A stretch of DNA of 64,000 bases from contig NZ_JBQDYF010000009.1 of the NCBI RefSeq assembly GCF_052044135.1, forward strand, positions 1 to 64,000, written 5' to 3'. The notes under the pieces are model-generated. The model had not been told where the DNA came from and searched no databases. It saw only the letters and a program-made list of their open reading frames with translations. Source of the stretch: Salinisphaera sp052044135 (GTDB lineage: Bacteria > Pseudomonadota > Gammaproteobacteria > Nevskiales > Salinisphaeraceae). A program made the translations under genes and the position numbers. This document shows positions 8,957 to 19,981 of the stretch, piece after piece; the stretch's first letter is position 1, and every line of letters begins with the position of its first letter.

Positions 8957-9760
8957 CTAATGACTGCTCACAAGCAGCGCATTCGCGCGATCGGCCAGCG
9001 CCCGACTTTCGGCAAACCGGTGCTCGCCGATGCAGGGTACCGCCAGCGCGCCGCTGACGCTGTTGCAGGCCACGGCGCCAACGAAATCCCCCAGGCGTGC
9101 GCAGGTGATCTCGCACTCGGCGAGTGCCGGGAGCGCCGCGCGCAGTCGCTCGCGCGTGGCTCCGATCACGCCGGCGTGATCCAGCCTTGGCGTCCACCAG
9201 TCGCCGGTGCCGTCGACGAACAGCAGATTACGCATAGTGGTACAGACGATGCGACCGGCACTGTCGCACATCGCCGCGTCGGCGAGGTTACGGCGTTCGC
9301 AGTCGCGACGTGCCAGCACCTGTTCCAGACGGTTGAGATGCTTGACACCCGCGAGCACGGCCGGCGTGGCCAGCACGATGGGACAGATCGGCAGTGCCAG
9401 CGCGTCGGGTATACCCGCCGGCTGGCCGCAGTGCAGGCTCACGATCCGGCGTGGCACGGGCTGGCCGGGCGGCGCATAGCCGCGCCCGCCACTGCCCCGG
9501 GTGATGACGATCTTGACGATGCCGGAGGCGCCGTCGCCGGCCAGCGCCCGGATATCGGCCTCGAGTCGCTCGCGTTCCGGTGTCTCCAGGCCCAGCGCCG
9601 CACAGTCGTGTGCCAGCCGCGCGTAGTGAAAGCGCCAGGCGAGTGCGATCCCCGATTCCACGCGCATCGTTCGGAATATGCCGTCGCCATAGGCCAGACC
9701 GCGGTCGTCGGCCGGCAGTGCCGTGGCGGGTCGACCGTTGATCAACATCCGGTCAGCCAT
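8957..9760 (-). CDS. pabC: Aminodeoxychorismate lyase
   Basis: PLP enzyme of fold type IV that makes p-aminobenzoate and pyruvate from aminodeoxychorismate for folate synthesis. The 267 residues begin MADRMLINGRPA. The motif DDRGLAYGDGIFRTMRV and the PLP-lysine segment VKHLNRLEQVLAR are clear, as is the glutamine/serine-rich cofactor region. The ORF continues upstream, but only inside pabB. The chosen ATG overlaps the pabB stop by eight bases, which fits translational coupling of the two consecutive pathway enzymes. Confidence 0.94.
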   Translation of the reverse strand: MADRMLINGRPATALPADDRGLAYGDGIFRTMRVESGIALAWRFHYARLAHDCAALGLETPERERLEADIRALAGDGASGIVKIVITRGSGGRGYAPPGQPVPRRIVSLHCGQPAGIPDALALPICPIVLATPAVLAGVKHLNRLEQVLARRDCERRNLADAAMCDSAGRIVCTTMRNLLFVDGTGDWWTPRLDHAGVIGATRERLRAALPALAECEITCARLGDFVGAVACNSVSGALAVPCIGEHRFAESRALADRANALLVSSH

Positions 9761-11108
9761 GGACCGCGCGCGCTTGTGCGGCACGGAAGGCACGCAGTAC
9801 GCCGTGCGCCTTGTGCCGGGTTTCGGCCAGCTCCGACGCCGGATCCGAGTCGGCCACGATGCCCGCACCGGTACGCAGTGTCAGGTCGCGGCCGACCTGG
9901 GTCAGGGAACGGATGATGATGTTCGTGTCCAGCGTACCGCAACGACTCAGATAACCGATGCTGCCGGTGTAGGCGCCGCGGCCCGTGCGCTCGAGCTCGG
10001 CAATGATCTGCATGCAGCGCACCTTCGGGCAACCCGTGATCGTACCGCCCGGAAAGACCGCCCTGAGGGCGCCGCCCGGGCCGACACCGGCCTCAAGCTG
10101 CCCGCATACATTGGACACGATGTGATGCACATGTGCGTAGGATTCGACCACCATCAGCTCGTCCACCGCGATGCTCCCGGGCCGGCATACCCGCCCGAGG
10201 TCATTGCGGACCAGATCGATGAGCATGACGTGTTCGGCCCGTTCCTTCGGGTGGGTGATCAATTCCTCGCTGATCTCGGCATCGCGGCCGAGGCGTCGTC
10301 GCCGGGTACCCGCGATCGGCCGTACGCTGGCGCGGCCATCGCGCAGCGACAGCAGTCGCTCCGGCGATGAGCAGACCAGCGCCGCGTCCTGCCAGTGCAG
10401 CAACGCGGAAAATGGTGCCGGGTTGGCGGCCCTGAGTGCCGTGTAAACATGGCCCGGCGCGACATCCTCGACCAGTCGGCCATGCCACGCCCGCGCGAGA
10501 TTGGTCTGAAACACGTCGCCGGCCCGGATGTATTCACGCGCACGCGCTACGGCGTCGAGGTAGTCCTCCGGCGCGTCCTCCTGCCAGCGAATCGCCGGGT
10601 AGGCGACATCGTTGGCCGCTGTTGTTCCGCCCTGCGACTCGATCATTGCGACCAGCGCGGCCACACGATCCACATCGGCATTCTCGGACACCACTTCGAG
10701 AGTCGCGTGCTGACGATCATGGATGATCGCGCTGTGGCAGCGAAGCGCGAGCGCCGTCGGCAGGCCGTCGCCCGCGGGTGGCAATGCCAGACCCGGCTCC
10801 ACGCCGGCGGCCATCTCGTAACCGAGATAAATCAGCCAGCCGCCGATGAACGGCAGATCCGTGGTTGCGGTCTTCGCCTGACGAGCGCAGGCGTCGAGGG
10901 CATCGAAGAATGCAGAGCGCGAGCCCGATTGTTCGGGGGTTATCGCCTCGGCGGGATCAGCCAGCAGAATGTCGTAGCGCGACTGTGCCGCCGCGCCCGC
11001 ACTTGACTCGAGCAACGCCGGAAACAACCCGGGTTCGGCGCGCGCCAGTCGGTACAGCGCTGCATGATCGCCGGCGTCAAGAGTCGCCCGGGCCAGATCG
11101 TGCGCCAC
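9753..11108 (-). CDS. pabB: Aminodeoxychorismate synthase component I-like
   Basis: A chorismate-utilising enzyme of about 451 residues, assigned as PabB because it is translationally coupled to pabC. Motifs include AREYIRAGDVFQTNLAR, FSALLHWQDAALVCSSPERLL, DLVRNDLGRVC and GGTITGCPKVRCMQII. Oddly, the segment that reads PIKGT in E. coli PabB, with the nucleophilic lysine, is PIAGT here, as in anthranilate synthase TrpE. So either this is a Lys-independent PabB or it has anthranilate-synthase-like chemistry. Start is uncertain: GTG at 11108 aligns best with E. coli PabB, while TTG at 11144 overlaps the fabF stop (TTGA) and would add 12 residues. The reading frame runs further upstream, but only as an antiphase shadow of fabF. 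Confidence 0.85.
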   Translation of the reverse strand: MAHDLARATLDAGDHAALYRLARAEPGLFPALLESSAGAAAQSRYDILLADPAEAITPEQSGSRSAFFDALDACARQAKTATTDLPFIGGWLIYLGYEMAAGVEPGLALPPAGDGLPTALALRCHSAIIHDRQHATLEVVSENADVDRVAALVAMIESQGGTTAANDVAYPAIRWQEDAPEDYLDAVARAREYIRAGDVFQTNLARAWHGRLVEDVAPGHVYTALRAANPAPFSALLHWQDAALVCSSPERLLSLRDGRASVRPIAGTRRRRLGRDAEISEELITHPKERAEHVMLIDLVRNDLGRVCRPGSIAVDELMVVESYAHVHHIVSNVCGQLEAGVGPGGALRAVFPGGTITGCPKVRCMQIIAELERTGRGAYTGSIGYLSRCGTLDTNIIIRSLTQVGRDLTLRTGAGIVADSDPASELAETRHKAHGVLRAFRAAQARAVHG

Positions 11109-11140
11109 CCCGACCCGACCCGCGGGACGAGTCCGCGAGG

Positions 11141-12382
11141 TCAATCGAAACGCTTGAGTATCAGTGAGCCGTTTGTGCCGCCGAAGCCGAAGGAGTTCGA
11201 CAACGCCACGTCGATCTTCATCTGGCGTGCGGTGTGCGGCACATAGTCGAGCGTACAACCCTCGGCCGGGTGGTCCAGATTGATGGTCGGCGGGGCCACC
11301 TGGTCGCGGATGGCCAGCAGCGTGAAGATCGCTTCGACCGAGCCCGCCGCGCCCAGCATATGGCCGGTCATGGACTTGGTCGAACTCACGGCGACCTTGT
11401 TCGCCGCGCTGCCCATCACCGCTTCGATCGACTGGCTCTCGGAAACGTCGCCGGCCTGGGTCGACGTGCCGTGGGCGTTGATGTAATCGATATCCTCGCC
11501 GGCCATTTCCGCATCCGCCAGCGCATTGATCATGCACTGCCTGGACCCGCGACCGCTGGGCATGGTGATGTGGTGCGCATCGCCGCTCATGCCGAAGCCG
11601 ACGACTTCGCCGTAGATCCTGGCGCCGCGCGCCTTGGCGGTCTCGAGCTCCTCGAGCATGAGCACCCCGGCGCCATCGGACAGTACGAAACCGTCGCGGT
11701 CGGCATCCCAGGGCCGGCTGGCGGCCGCGGGATCGTCATTGCGCGTCGACAGCGCCTTGGCCGAGCAGAAGCCGGCCAACCCGATCGGGTTGACGGCCAT
11801 CTCGCAACCGCCGGCGACCATGGCCTCGGCATCGCCGTAAGCGATCATGCGGGCCGCCAGACCGATGTTGTGCACGCCGGTCGTGCAGGCGGACACGGCC
11901 GCGATGTTCGGGCCGTGCAGGTTGAGCTGGATCGAGATCTGGCCGGCCGCCATGTTCGCGATACTGCTCGGAATGAAAAACGGCGAGACCTTCTTCGGGC
12001 TGTAACCCGATTCGTAAAAGCTCGCACAGGTCTTGAGAATTGTGCCGATGCCGCCGATACCCGAACCCACGGCCACACCGACACGATCATTGTATTCGTC
12101 GGACAGTTCGTAGCCGCTGTCGTTGATGGCCTGAACTGCAGCCGCCACCCCGTAATGCACGAACGGATCGAAGCGCTTGGCCTCCTTGGGCGACATATAA
12201 CGGGTGACGTCGAAATCGCGAACCGGACCGCCGAAGCGGGTCGGATATTTCGACACGTCGAAGCTATCGATCGACGTAATCCCGCTACGGCCGGCAACAA
12301 TGCCGGCCCAGGTCGATTCCACGTCCAGGCCCAGCGGGGAAATCATCCCCAGGCCTGTCACTACCACGCGACGCTGTCTCAA
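11141..12382 (-). CDS. fabF: 3-oxoacyl-[ACP] synthase II
   Basis: Condensing enzyme of fatty-acid elongation. The catalytic triad is visible: Cys166 in SACTTGVHNIG, His in NAHGTSTQAGD, and His in STKSMTGHMLGAAGS. The start is set at TTG, giving MRQRRVVVTGLGM, because the minus strand reads GGAGGGG five bases before it, an excellent Shine-Dalgarno. The ATG 33 bases further upstream would add an atypical 11-residue extension with no ribosome site. The resulting 413 residues match the family. It follows acpP on the same strand with a hairpin in between, and precedes pabB. Confidence 0.96.
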   Translation of the reverse strand: MRQRRVVVTGLGMISPLGLDVESTWAGIVAGRSGITSIDSFDVSKYPTRFGGPVRDFDVTRYMSPKEAKRFDPFVHYGVAAAVQAINDSGYELSDEYNDRVGVAVGSGIGGIGTILKTCASFYESGYSPKKVSPFFIPSSIANMAAGQISIQLNLHGPNIAAVSACTTGVHNIGLAARMIAYGDAEAMVAGGCEMAVNPIGLAGFCSAKALSTRNDDPAAASRPWDADRDGFVLSDGAGVLMLEELETAKARGARIYGEVVGFGMSGDAHHITMPSGRGSRQCMINALADAEMAGEDIDYINAHGTSTQAGDVSESQSIEAVMGSAANKVAVSSTKSMTGHMLGAAGSVEAIFTLLAIRDQVAPPTINLDHPAEGCTLDYVPHTARQMKIDVALSNSFGFGGTNGSLILKRFD

Positions 12383-12436
12383 CGACGCCCCTCCAACGAA
12401 TGGTGCCGTCCACAACGGGACGGCATTAATCCGGCC

Positions 12437-12456
12437 GGCCGGTCATGATACCGGCC
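12437..12456. other. Hairpin between acpP and fabF
   Basis: GGCCGGT (12437-12443) and ACCGGCC (12450-12456) form a perfect 7-bp stem with a six-base loop. There is no U-tract. It may attenuate transcription or stabilise the acpP mRNA 3' end, since ACP is needed in large excess over FabF. Confidence 0.45.
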
Positions 12457-12475
12457 AACGACTCCAACAGGGCTA

Positions 12476-12715
12476 TCAGCCCTCGGCGTGCGACTTGATA
12501 TAGTCGACTGCGTCCTTGACCTTCACGATCTTCTCGGCTTCCTCATCGGGAATATCGATTTCGAACTCTTCCTCAAGCGCCATGACCAGCTCGACCGTAT
12601 CCAGCGAGTCGGCACCCAGGTCGTCGACGAACGAGGCTTCCGAGGTCACCTGGTCTTCGCTGACCGACAGCTGCTCGGCAATGATTTTCTGTACTCGTTC
12701 TTCCACGCTACTCAT
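12476..12715 (-). CDS. acpP: Acyl carrier protein
   Basis: A 79-residue acidic ACP. The phosphopantetheine attachment serine lies in DLGADSLDTVELVMALEE. The start is the ATG of MSSVEERV, preceded on the minus strand by AGGAGA. The ORF extends 11 codons upstream, but without family similarity. It lies between fabG and fabF in the conserved fab order. A weak terminator downstream of fabG, a candidate -10 and a hairpin before fabF suggest that acpP is transcribed in part as its own unit. Confidence 0.97.
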   Translation of the reverse strand: MSSVEERVQKIIAEQLSVSEDQVTSEASFVDDLGADSLDTVELVMALEEEFEIDIPDEEAEKIVKVKDAVDYIKSHAEG

Positions 12716-12781
12716 GGGTTGTCTCCTGTTGCTTGTGTGCGCGTTCATGAAGCGCGAATCCGCCCTCGCGAACCGCGCGCC

Positions 12782-12787
12782 ATTCTA
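12782..12787 (-). promoter_or_regulatory. Candidate -10 of an acpP promoter
   Basis: The minus strand reads TAGAAT (12787-12782), about 65 bases before the acpP start and just after the fabG terminator-like hairpin. No good -35 is visible at 17 bases. A separate acpP promoter is common in gammaproteobacteria, but here it is only a candidate. Confidence 0.35.
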
Positions 12788-12790
12788 GGG

Positions 12791-12815
12791 AAAAAGGTGT
12801 CGTCTCGCCAGACGA
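12791..12815 (-). terminator. Weak intrinsic terminator after fabG
   Basis: On the minus strand TCGTCT-GGCG-AGACGA forms a 6-bp stem directly after the fabG stop, followed after four bases by TTTTT. The short stem and the gap before the T-run suggest partial termination between fabG and acpP. Confidence 0.45.
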
Positions 12816-13571
12816 TTACGCCCCCATATAAAGTCCGCCGTTAACACTCAGCGTCTCGCCCGTAATATAACCGGCTGCGGGCGAGACGAGAAATGCAACG
12901 GCAGACGCGATATCGTCGACCGCCCCGAGGCGGCCGAGCGGAATCTGGCCGAGCATGGCCTCGCGAGTGGCCTCCGGCAGATCCCGCGTCATGTCGGTTT
13001 CGATGAAACCGGGGGCTACGGCGTTGACAGTGATCGCCCGCGAGCCCACCTCGCGAGCCATCGAGCGCGTCAATCCCAGCAGGCCCGCCTTGGCCGCACT
13101 GTAATTGACCTGCCCGGCATTGCCGGTCAGCCCGACCACCGAGCTGACGTTGACGATACGGCCGGTACGGGCCTTCATCATGCCCTTGAGAACCGCCCGG
13201 GATACGCGAAAGACGCCCGACAGGTTGGCGTCGATGACGGCCTGCCAATCGTCGTCCTTCATGCGGAGCATGAGCGTGTCACGGGTAATGGCGGCGTTGT
13301 TGACCACGAGGGTCGGCGCGCCGAAATCCTTGCCGATCTCCTTGACCAGCGCCTCGATCGCGGTCGCATCGGTGACGTCGAGCACGCGGCCGGCCCCGGC
13401 CGGGTCGCGGCGGGCCAGGCGCTCGTCGATGGCTGCCGCGCCCTGGTCGCTGGTCGCCGTGCCGATGACGGTCGCGCCGTCGGCGGCGAGGCGGTCGGCG
13501 ATGGCGGCACCGATGCCGCGGCTGGCGCCGGTCACGAGAGCAATTTGGCCGGACAGAACATTGGAGGACAT
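12816..13571 (-). CDS. fabG: 3-oxoacyl-[ACP] reductase
   Basis: NADPH-dependent short-chain dehydrogenase that reduces beta-ketoacyl-ACP. The Rossmann motif is TGASRGIGAAIAD. NNAAITRD follows, and the catalytic tetrad includes Ser in VNVSSVVGLTGN and Tyr-Lys in YSAAKAG. It ends with INGETLS-like GETLSVNGGLYM. Length is 251 residues, slightly longer than E. coli FabG. It lies downstream of fabD with a 43-base gap and upstream of acpP. Confidence 0.95.
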   Translation of the reverse strand: MSSNVLSGQIALVTGASRGIGAAIADRLAADGATVIGTATSDQGAAAIDERLARRDPAGAGRVLDVTDATAIEALVKEIGKDFGAPTLVVNNAAITRDTLMLRMKDDDWQAVIDANLSGVFRVSRAVLKGMMKARTGRIVNVSSVVGLTGNAGQVNYSAAKAGLLGLTRSMAREVGSRAITVNAVAPGFIETDMTRDLPEATREAMLGQIPLGRLGAVDDIASAVAFLVSPAAGYITGETLSVNGGLYMGA

Positions 13572-13614
13572 AACGAGCCTGGAACTGGGATTCGGAAGAT
13601 GGAGAGACGGGCGA

Positions 13615-14583
13615 TCAGCGCTCGTCGGCGCGCTCGTCGGCCGCGGCGAGTGCCGCGCGGAAATCGTCGGAATCCGACAATGGCAACGTCTGCAGTGACT
13701 TGTCGATACGCTTGTTCAGACCGGTGAGCACTTTGCCCGGCCCGCATTCGACGAAAAGATGACAGTTCTCCGCTGCCAGGCGCTGAATGGTCTCGCGCCA
13801 CTGCACGGATTGCGCAAGCTGGGCCACCAGCGCGCGGCGCACGCCCCCGACATCCTCGCGCGGGCGGGCATCTACATTGTGATAGACCGGGATGCTCGGT
13901 TCGCGCAATGGTATATCGGCCAGGTGTGAAGCCAGCCGATCAGCGGCCGGCTGCATCAACGCACAGTGCGACGGCACGCTGACGGCCAGCGGTTTGACCA
14001 TTCGGGCGCCCTTGTCCCTGGCCAGCGCCGAGGCCTTTTCCACCGCCGCGGTATGGCCGGCGATCACGACCTGGTTGGGGGCGTTGAAGTTCGCCGCCGA
14101 CACCGTCAAGCCGTCGCTGGCCAACGCCGCCGATGCCTCGTCGCAGGCCGCGCGGACCGCGTCGTCGGACAAGCCGAGGACCGCGGCCATCGCGCCCTCG
14201 CCAGCGCCCACGGCATCCTGCATGGCCTGGCCGCGCAGGCGGGTCAGGCGCAATGCATCCGCGAAATCGAGCGTGCCCGCGACCACCAATGCGCTGTACT
14301 CCCCCAGGCTGTGGCCGGCCACGAAACTCGGCGCCGGGCCGCCCGCTGCCTGCCAGGCACGCCACACCGCCACGCTCGCCGCAACAAGCGCAGGCTGGGT
14401 GTATTCGGTACGGTCGAGCGTATCGGCCGGGCCATTGGCGACCAGGTCGGCCATGTCGTAACCGAGGGCGTCGCTGGCCTGATCTAGCGTCTGCTGGATC
14501 ACCGGGTGCTGTTGGCCCAGCTCGGCCAGCATCCCGACCGACTGTGCCCCCTGGCCGGGGAAAAGCATGGCAAATCGCGACAT
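13615..14583 (-). CDS. fabD: Malonyl-CoA:ACP transacylase
   Basis: Loads malonate onto ACP. The 322-residue protein shows FPGQGAQSVGM at the N-terminus, the nucleophilic Ser92 in GHSLGEYSALV, and the catalytic His in VPSHCALM. The N-terminus is unambiguous. It is the first gene of the minus-strand fab block, and the usual upstream genes plsX and fabH are absent, replaced by the divergent nudJ. The 127-base intergenic region must hold its promoter. Confidence 0.96.
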   Translation of the reverse strand: MSRFAMLFPGQGAQSVGMLAELGQQHPVIQQTLDQASDALGYDMADLVANGPADTLDRTEYTQPALVAASVAVWRAWQAAGGPAPSFVAGHSLGEYSALVVAGTLDFADALRLTRLRGQAMQDAVGAGEGAMAAVLGLSDDAVRAACDEASAALASDGLTVSAANFNAPNQVVIAGHTAAVEKASALARDKGARMVKPLAVSVPSHCALMQPAADRLASHLADIPLREPSIPVYHNVDARPREDVGGVRRALVAQLAQSVQWRETIQRLAAENCHLFVECGPGKVLTGLNKRIDKSLQTLPLSDSDDFRAALAAADERADER

Positions 14584-14644
14584 ACAGGTCTTGGTGGTTC
14601 AGCCTCCGGAGCGAATGGCGGCATCATACCCGGGGTCGGCTCGC

Positions 14645-14675
14645 TTGGCCACGCGAAAATCGGCTTTGCTAGAAT
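14645..14675 (+). promoter_or_regulatory. Candidate promoter of nudJ-mnmA-hflD
   Basis: TGCTAGAAT (14667-14675) reads as an extended -10. TTGGCC (14645-14650) is a possible -35 at a longer than ideal 19-base spacing. It lies 36 bases before the nudJ ATG, in the divergent fabD/nudJ gap. Confidence 0.45.
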
Positions 14676-14710
14676 CGGATGCTTCGATTTCGCCGGCCGA
14701 GGCCGCCGTC

Positions 14711-15157
14711 ATGGTCCATGCCGAACTTACCGTTGCCGCTATCGTGAAACGCGACTCGCACTACCTCATGATCGAGGAGCTCGCGCACGGGCGGCGTGTG
14801 CTCAATCAACCGGCGGGCCACGTGGAACCGGGCGAGACCATTCTCGATGCCGCAATCCGGGAGACGCGCGAGGAAAGCGCCTGGCGCTTCCACCCCCGCG
14901 GCTTCATCGGCATGTACTACTGGCCGCACGCCGATGGCCGCACCACGCTGCGGGTCGCGCTCGCCGGTGACGTCGACGATCATGCCGCCGGGCAACCGCT
15001 GGACGACGGCATCATCGCCACACACTGGTTGACGCGTGACGCCCTGGCCGCCCGCTCGGATCTGCGCAGCGCCCTCGTGCTGCAGTCCATCGACGACTTC
15101 GAGTCGCACGATCTCATGCCGCTCGATCGGGTCCGGCACATGACGAGCCGCTCATGA
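14711..15157 (+). CDS. nudJ: NUDIX phosphohydrolase NudJ
   Basis: A 148-residue NUDIX hydrolase. The NUDIX box is GHVEPGETILDAAIRETREE, in which the usual glycine after the EE pair is replaced (EESAW rather than EExGU). E. coli NudJ hydrolyses thiamine pyrophosphate precursors and nucleoside di/triphosphates. Gene order nudJ-mnmA-hflD is the same as in E. coli, which supports the assignment more strongly than the motif alone. The ATG of MVHAELTV fits the family, although the ORF is open 48 codons upstream, overlapping fabD. The stop overlaps mnmA by four bases (ATGA). Confidence 0.9.
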   Translation: MVHAELTVAAIVKRDSHYLMIEELAHGRRVLNQPAGHVEPGETILDAAIRETREESAWRFHPRGFIGMYYWPHADGRTTLRVALAGDVDDHAAGQPLDDGIIATHWLTRDALAARSDLRSALVLQSIDDFESHDLMPLDRVRHMTSRS

Positions 15158-16314
15158 GCACCATGCAACACAACCCCGCCGATACGCGCGTCATCGTCGG
15201 TCTGTCCGGCGGCGTGGATTCGTCGGTAACCGCACTCCGGCTGGTCGAGGCGGGGTATCGGGTCGAGGGCCTGTTCATGTTCAACTGGAGCGAGGATGAA
15301 GCCGGCCGCTGCCAGGCCGCGGACGACTTCGAAGACGCTGCAGCGGTTTGCGACGCCCTGGATATCCCGCTGCATCGAGCCGATTTCTCGCGTGAATACA
15401 AGTCGCGGGTATTCCGGTATTTTCTCGCCAGCTATGCGGCCGGACGCACGCCCAACCCGGACGTACTCTGCAACCGCGAGATCAAGTTCGATGCCTTCAT
15501 GCATCATGCGGATCGCCTCGGCGCCGACATGATCGCCACCGGGCATTACGCGCGTGTCGACCATCGCGGCCAACACCCGCGGCTGTTGCGCGGGCTCGAC
15601 GCGAGCAAGGACCAGTCCTATTTTCTGTCCGCGGTACCGATCGAGGCCCTGGCGCGGACCCTGTTCCCGCTGGGTGAGATCGACAAGACCGACGTGCGCG
15701 CGATCGCCAAGCGCGCGGGCCTGCCGGTTCACGACAAACCCGACAGCACTGGCGTGTGCTTCATCGGCGAGCGGGATTTCGAAGGATTCTTGCGTGAGTA
15801 TCTGTCCGGCCGGGCCGGGCCGGTGCGTGTATCCGGTGGGCCGCTCGACGGACGCGTGATCGCCGAGCATTCGGGCCTCATCTACTACACGATCGGCCAG
15901 CGCCGCGGTCTGGGGCTGGGCGGCGTGGCCGGGGCCGCTGAAGGGCCGTGGTATGTCGTGGCCAAGGATCTGGCGCGCGACACGCTGTGGGTGAGCCAGG
16001 ATGCAGCCCACCCCGCGCTGGAACAGACCGAACTGGTCGCAGGCGCGCCGCACTGGCTGATCGAGCCGCCCAACGGGCCGGTGCACTGTGCGGCGCAGGT
16101 GCGTTACCGCCAGGCGGCCATCGACTGCGTGACCACGCCGCGCGCGGACGGCGGCCTGCACGTGCGCTTCGAAAGGCCGCCGCGCGCGATTGCGCCGGGG
16201 CAGTATGTGGTGTTCTACGATGGCGCGCACTGCCTGGGCAGCGCCGAGATTCAAGCGGCCGCCGGCGGCGCCGCCGCCACCACCACGACCCAACGGAATG
16301 ATCTTCCCGCATGA
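15154..16314 (+). CDS. mnmA: tRNA-specific 2-thiouridylase
   Basis: Adds sulfur to U34 of tRNA-Lys, Glu and Gln. The PP-loop GLSGGVDSSVTA (about 17-28) binds ATP. Cys106 in NPDVLCNREIKF and Cys202 in DSTGVCFIGERDF are the catalytic pair. The C-terminal part contains the tRNA-binding segment YTIGQRRGLGLGG. At 386 residues it is slightly longer than E. coli MnmA, mainly at the C-terminal tail. It overlaps nudJ upstream and hflD downstream by four bases each, so the three genes are a translationally coupled operon. Confidence 0.96.
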   Translation: MSTMQHNPADTRVIVGLSGGVDSSVTALRLVEAGYRVEGLFMFNWSEDEAGRCQAADDFEDAAAVCDALDIPLHRADFSREYKSRVFRYFLASYAAGRTPNPDVLCNREIKFDAFMHHADRLGADMIATGHYARVDHRGQHPRLLRGLDASKDQSYFLSAVPIEALARTLFPLGEIDKTDVRAIAKRAGLPVHDKPDSTGVCFIGERDFEGFLREYLSGRAGPVRVSGGPLDGRVIAEHSGLIYYTIGQRRGLGLGGVAGAAEGPWYVVAKDLARDTLWVSQDAAHPALEQTELVAGAPHWLIEPPNGPVHCAAQVRYRQAAIDCVTTPRADGGLHVRFERPPRAIAPGQYVVFYDGAHCLGSAEIQAAAGGAAATTTTQRNDLPA

Positions 16315-16910
16315 GCCAACACAACGCGACACTCGAGAACCAGGTGCTGGCGCTGGCTGGCGTGGCCCAGTTCACGCTCTATGCGCACGAGATGGCGACC
16401 GAGGGGCGCGATCTGCCGGCCCGGTTCGAGCGCGCGACGCAGGCAATCTTCTGCACCGACCCCGATAGCGCGATCGATGTCTACGGCGATCGTGCCGGTG
16501 TGGCCGACGGGATTCGTTACCTGCGTGTGCAACTGTCCGGGCAACGACCGGACGCCAAGGGCGCCGCGGTTGCGCGCTACATCGGCCAGATCCTGAAGCT
16601 TTCGGGCAAGGTGCTTGACGACGAACAGGCGCTCGGGCGCATTCGCGGCGCGATCGATCGCGCGCGTCTGGCCGAGCTCGACGCCGTCGCCGATATCCTC
16701 GACGCCGCCTATCGGGAAACGATCAGCCCGTTGAAACCGCAGATCATGCTGCACGGCGAACCGATGTATCTGAAGAATGAATACATCCAGCGACGTATCC
16801 GGACGCAGTTGCTGGCCGCGATCCGCTGTGGCGTGATGTGGCGCCAGTGCGGCGGCGGCTTCATATCGCTGTTCTTCCGTCGCAAGGCCCTGCTCGCCGC
16901 ACTCGAGTGA
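16311..16910 (+). CDS. hflD: Lysogenization regulator HflD homologue
   Basis: A 199-residue mostly helical protein of the HflD/YcfC family, conserved next to mnmA in gammaproteobacteria. Visible family features are ALAGVAQFTLYAHEMA at the N-terminus and the C-terminal region ending in RCGVMWRQCGGG. In E. coli HflD is a peripheral inner-membrane protein that affects lambda CII, but its housekeeping role is unclear. In E. coli purB follows hflD; here acnA follows instead. A GGCGCG/CGCGCC hairpin (16918-16933) lies just after the stop, without a T-run. Confidence 0.92.
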   Translation: MSQHNATLENQVLALAGVAQFTLYAHEMATEGRDLPARFERATQAIFCTDPDSAIDVYGDRAGVADGIRYLRVQLSGQRPDAKGAAVARYIGQILKLSGKVLDDEQALGRIRGAIDRARLAELDAVADILDAAYRETISPLKPQIMLHGEPMYLKNEYIQRRIRTQLLAAIRCGVMWRQCGGGFISLFFRRKALLAALE

Positions 16911-16949
16911 GCGCCCGGGCGCGCCTTCGCGCCGCCACCGGCCCCGTCC

Positions 16950-16978
16950 TGCAGGCGACCGGATGAACACGGTATACT
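16950..16978 (+). promoter_or_regulatory. Candidate acnA promoter
   Basis: TATACT (16973-16978) is a good -10. The hexamer 17 bases upstream (TGCAGG, 16950-16955) is a poor -35, so an activator may be required. It lies 68 bases before the acnA start. Confidence 0.4.
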
Positions 16979-17045
16979 TCGCCCGTTTTCTCGTCGTTTG
17001 CGCGACGCATACGCCATAAGACCACAGGCCCAGGAGATGAGGTCC

Positions 17046-19778
<2,733 letters not shown>

Positions 19779-19804
19779 TCCGGCGACCGGTTCGGTACCT
19801 GGAG

Positions 19805-19829
19805 AGCCCCGCTTCGGCGGGGCTTTTTT
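19805..19829 (+). terminator. Intrinsic terminator of acnA
   Basis: AGCCCCGC-TTCG-GCGGGGCT forms an 8-bp GC-rich stem with a UUCG tetraloop and runs directly into TTTTTT. It lies 26 bases after the acnA stop and is the clearest intrinsic terminator in the window. Confidence 0.92.
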
Positions 19830-19894
19830 GATGCCGTACCGCTGCCTCCGGACCCCTGTCATGACAGCAGGACAAGCGCTGTATCAGACAGTAT

Positions 19895-19923
19895 TTGACA
19901 GATCAAGCGCGGATACCGACATA
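19895..19923 (+). promoter_or_regulatory. Possible promoter of the GAF-EAL gene
   Basis: A perfect TTGACA (19895-19900) lies within GACAGTATTTGACAG, in which GACAG is repeated. The -10 is unclear: GACATA (19918-19923) has the right spacing but a poor match. The repeated GACAG elements upstream could be a regulator site. Confidence 0.28.
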
Positions 19924-19981
19924 TTGGCTATTATCGCGACAGTCGAGCCTCGCCGATCGGCTGTTCTGACACGAGCCCAAC

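Noticed and set aside
11145..11537. Upstream extension of the pabB frame
   Set aside because: It overlaps fabF out of frame and shows no PabB similarity.
14980..16332. 450-codon open frame opposite mnmA
   Set aside because: Antisense shadow of mnmA, which carries all its catalytic motifs in the other strand.
19879..19900. CTGT/ACAG elements upstream of the GAF-EAL gene considered as a LexA box
   Set aside because: Spacing between the half sites is five bases, not eight, so it does not fit the SOS consensus.
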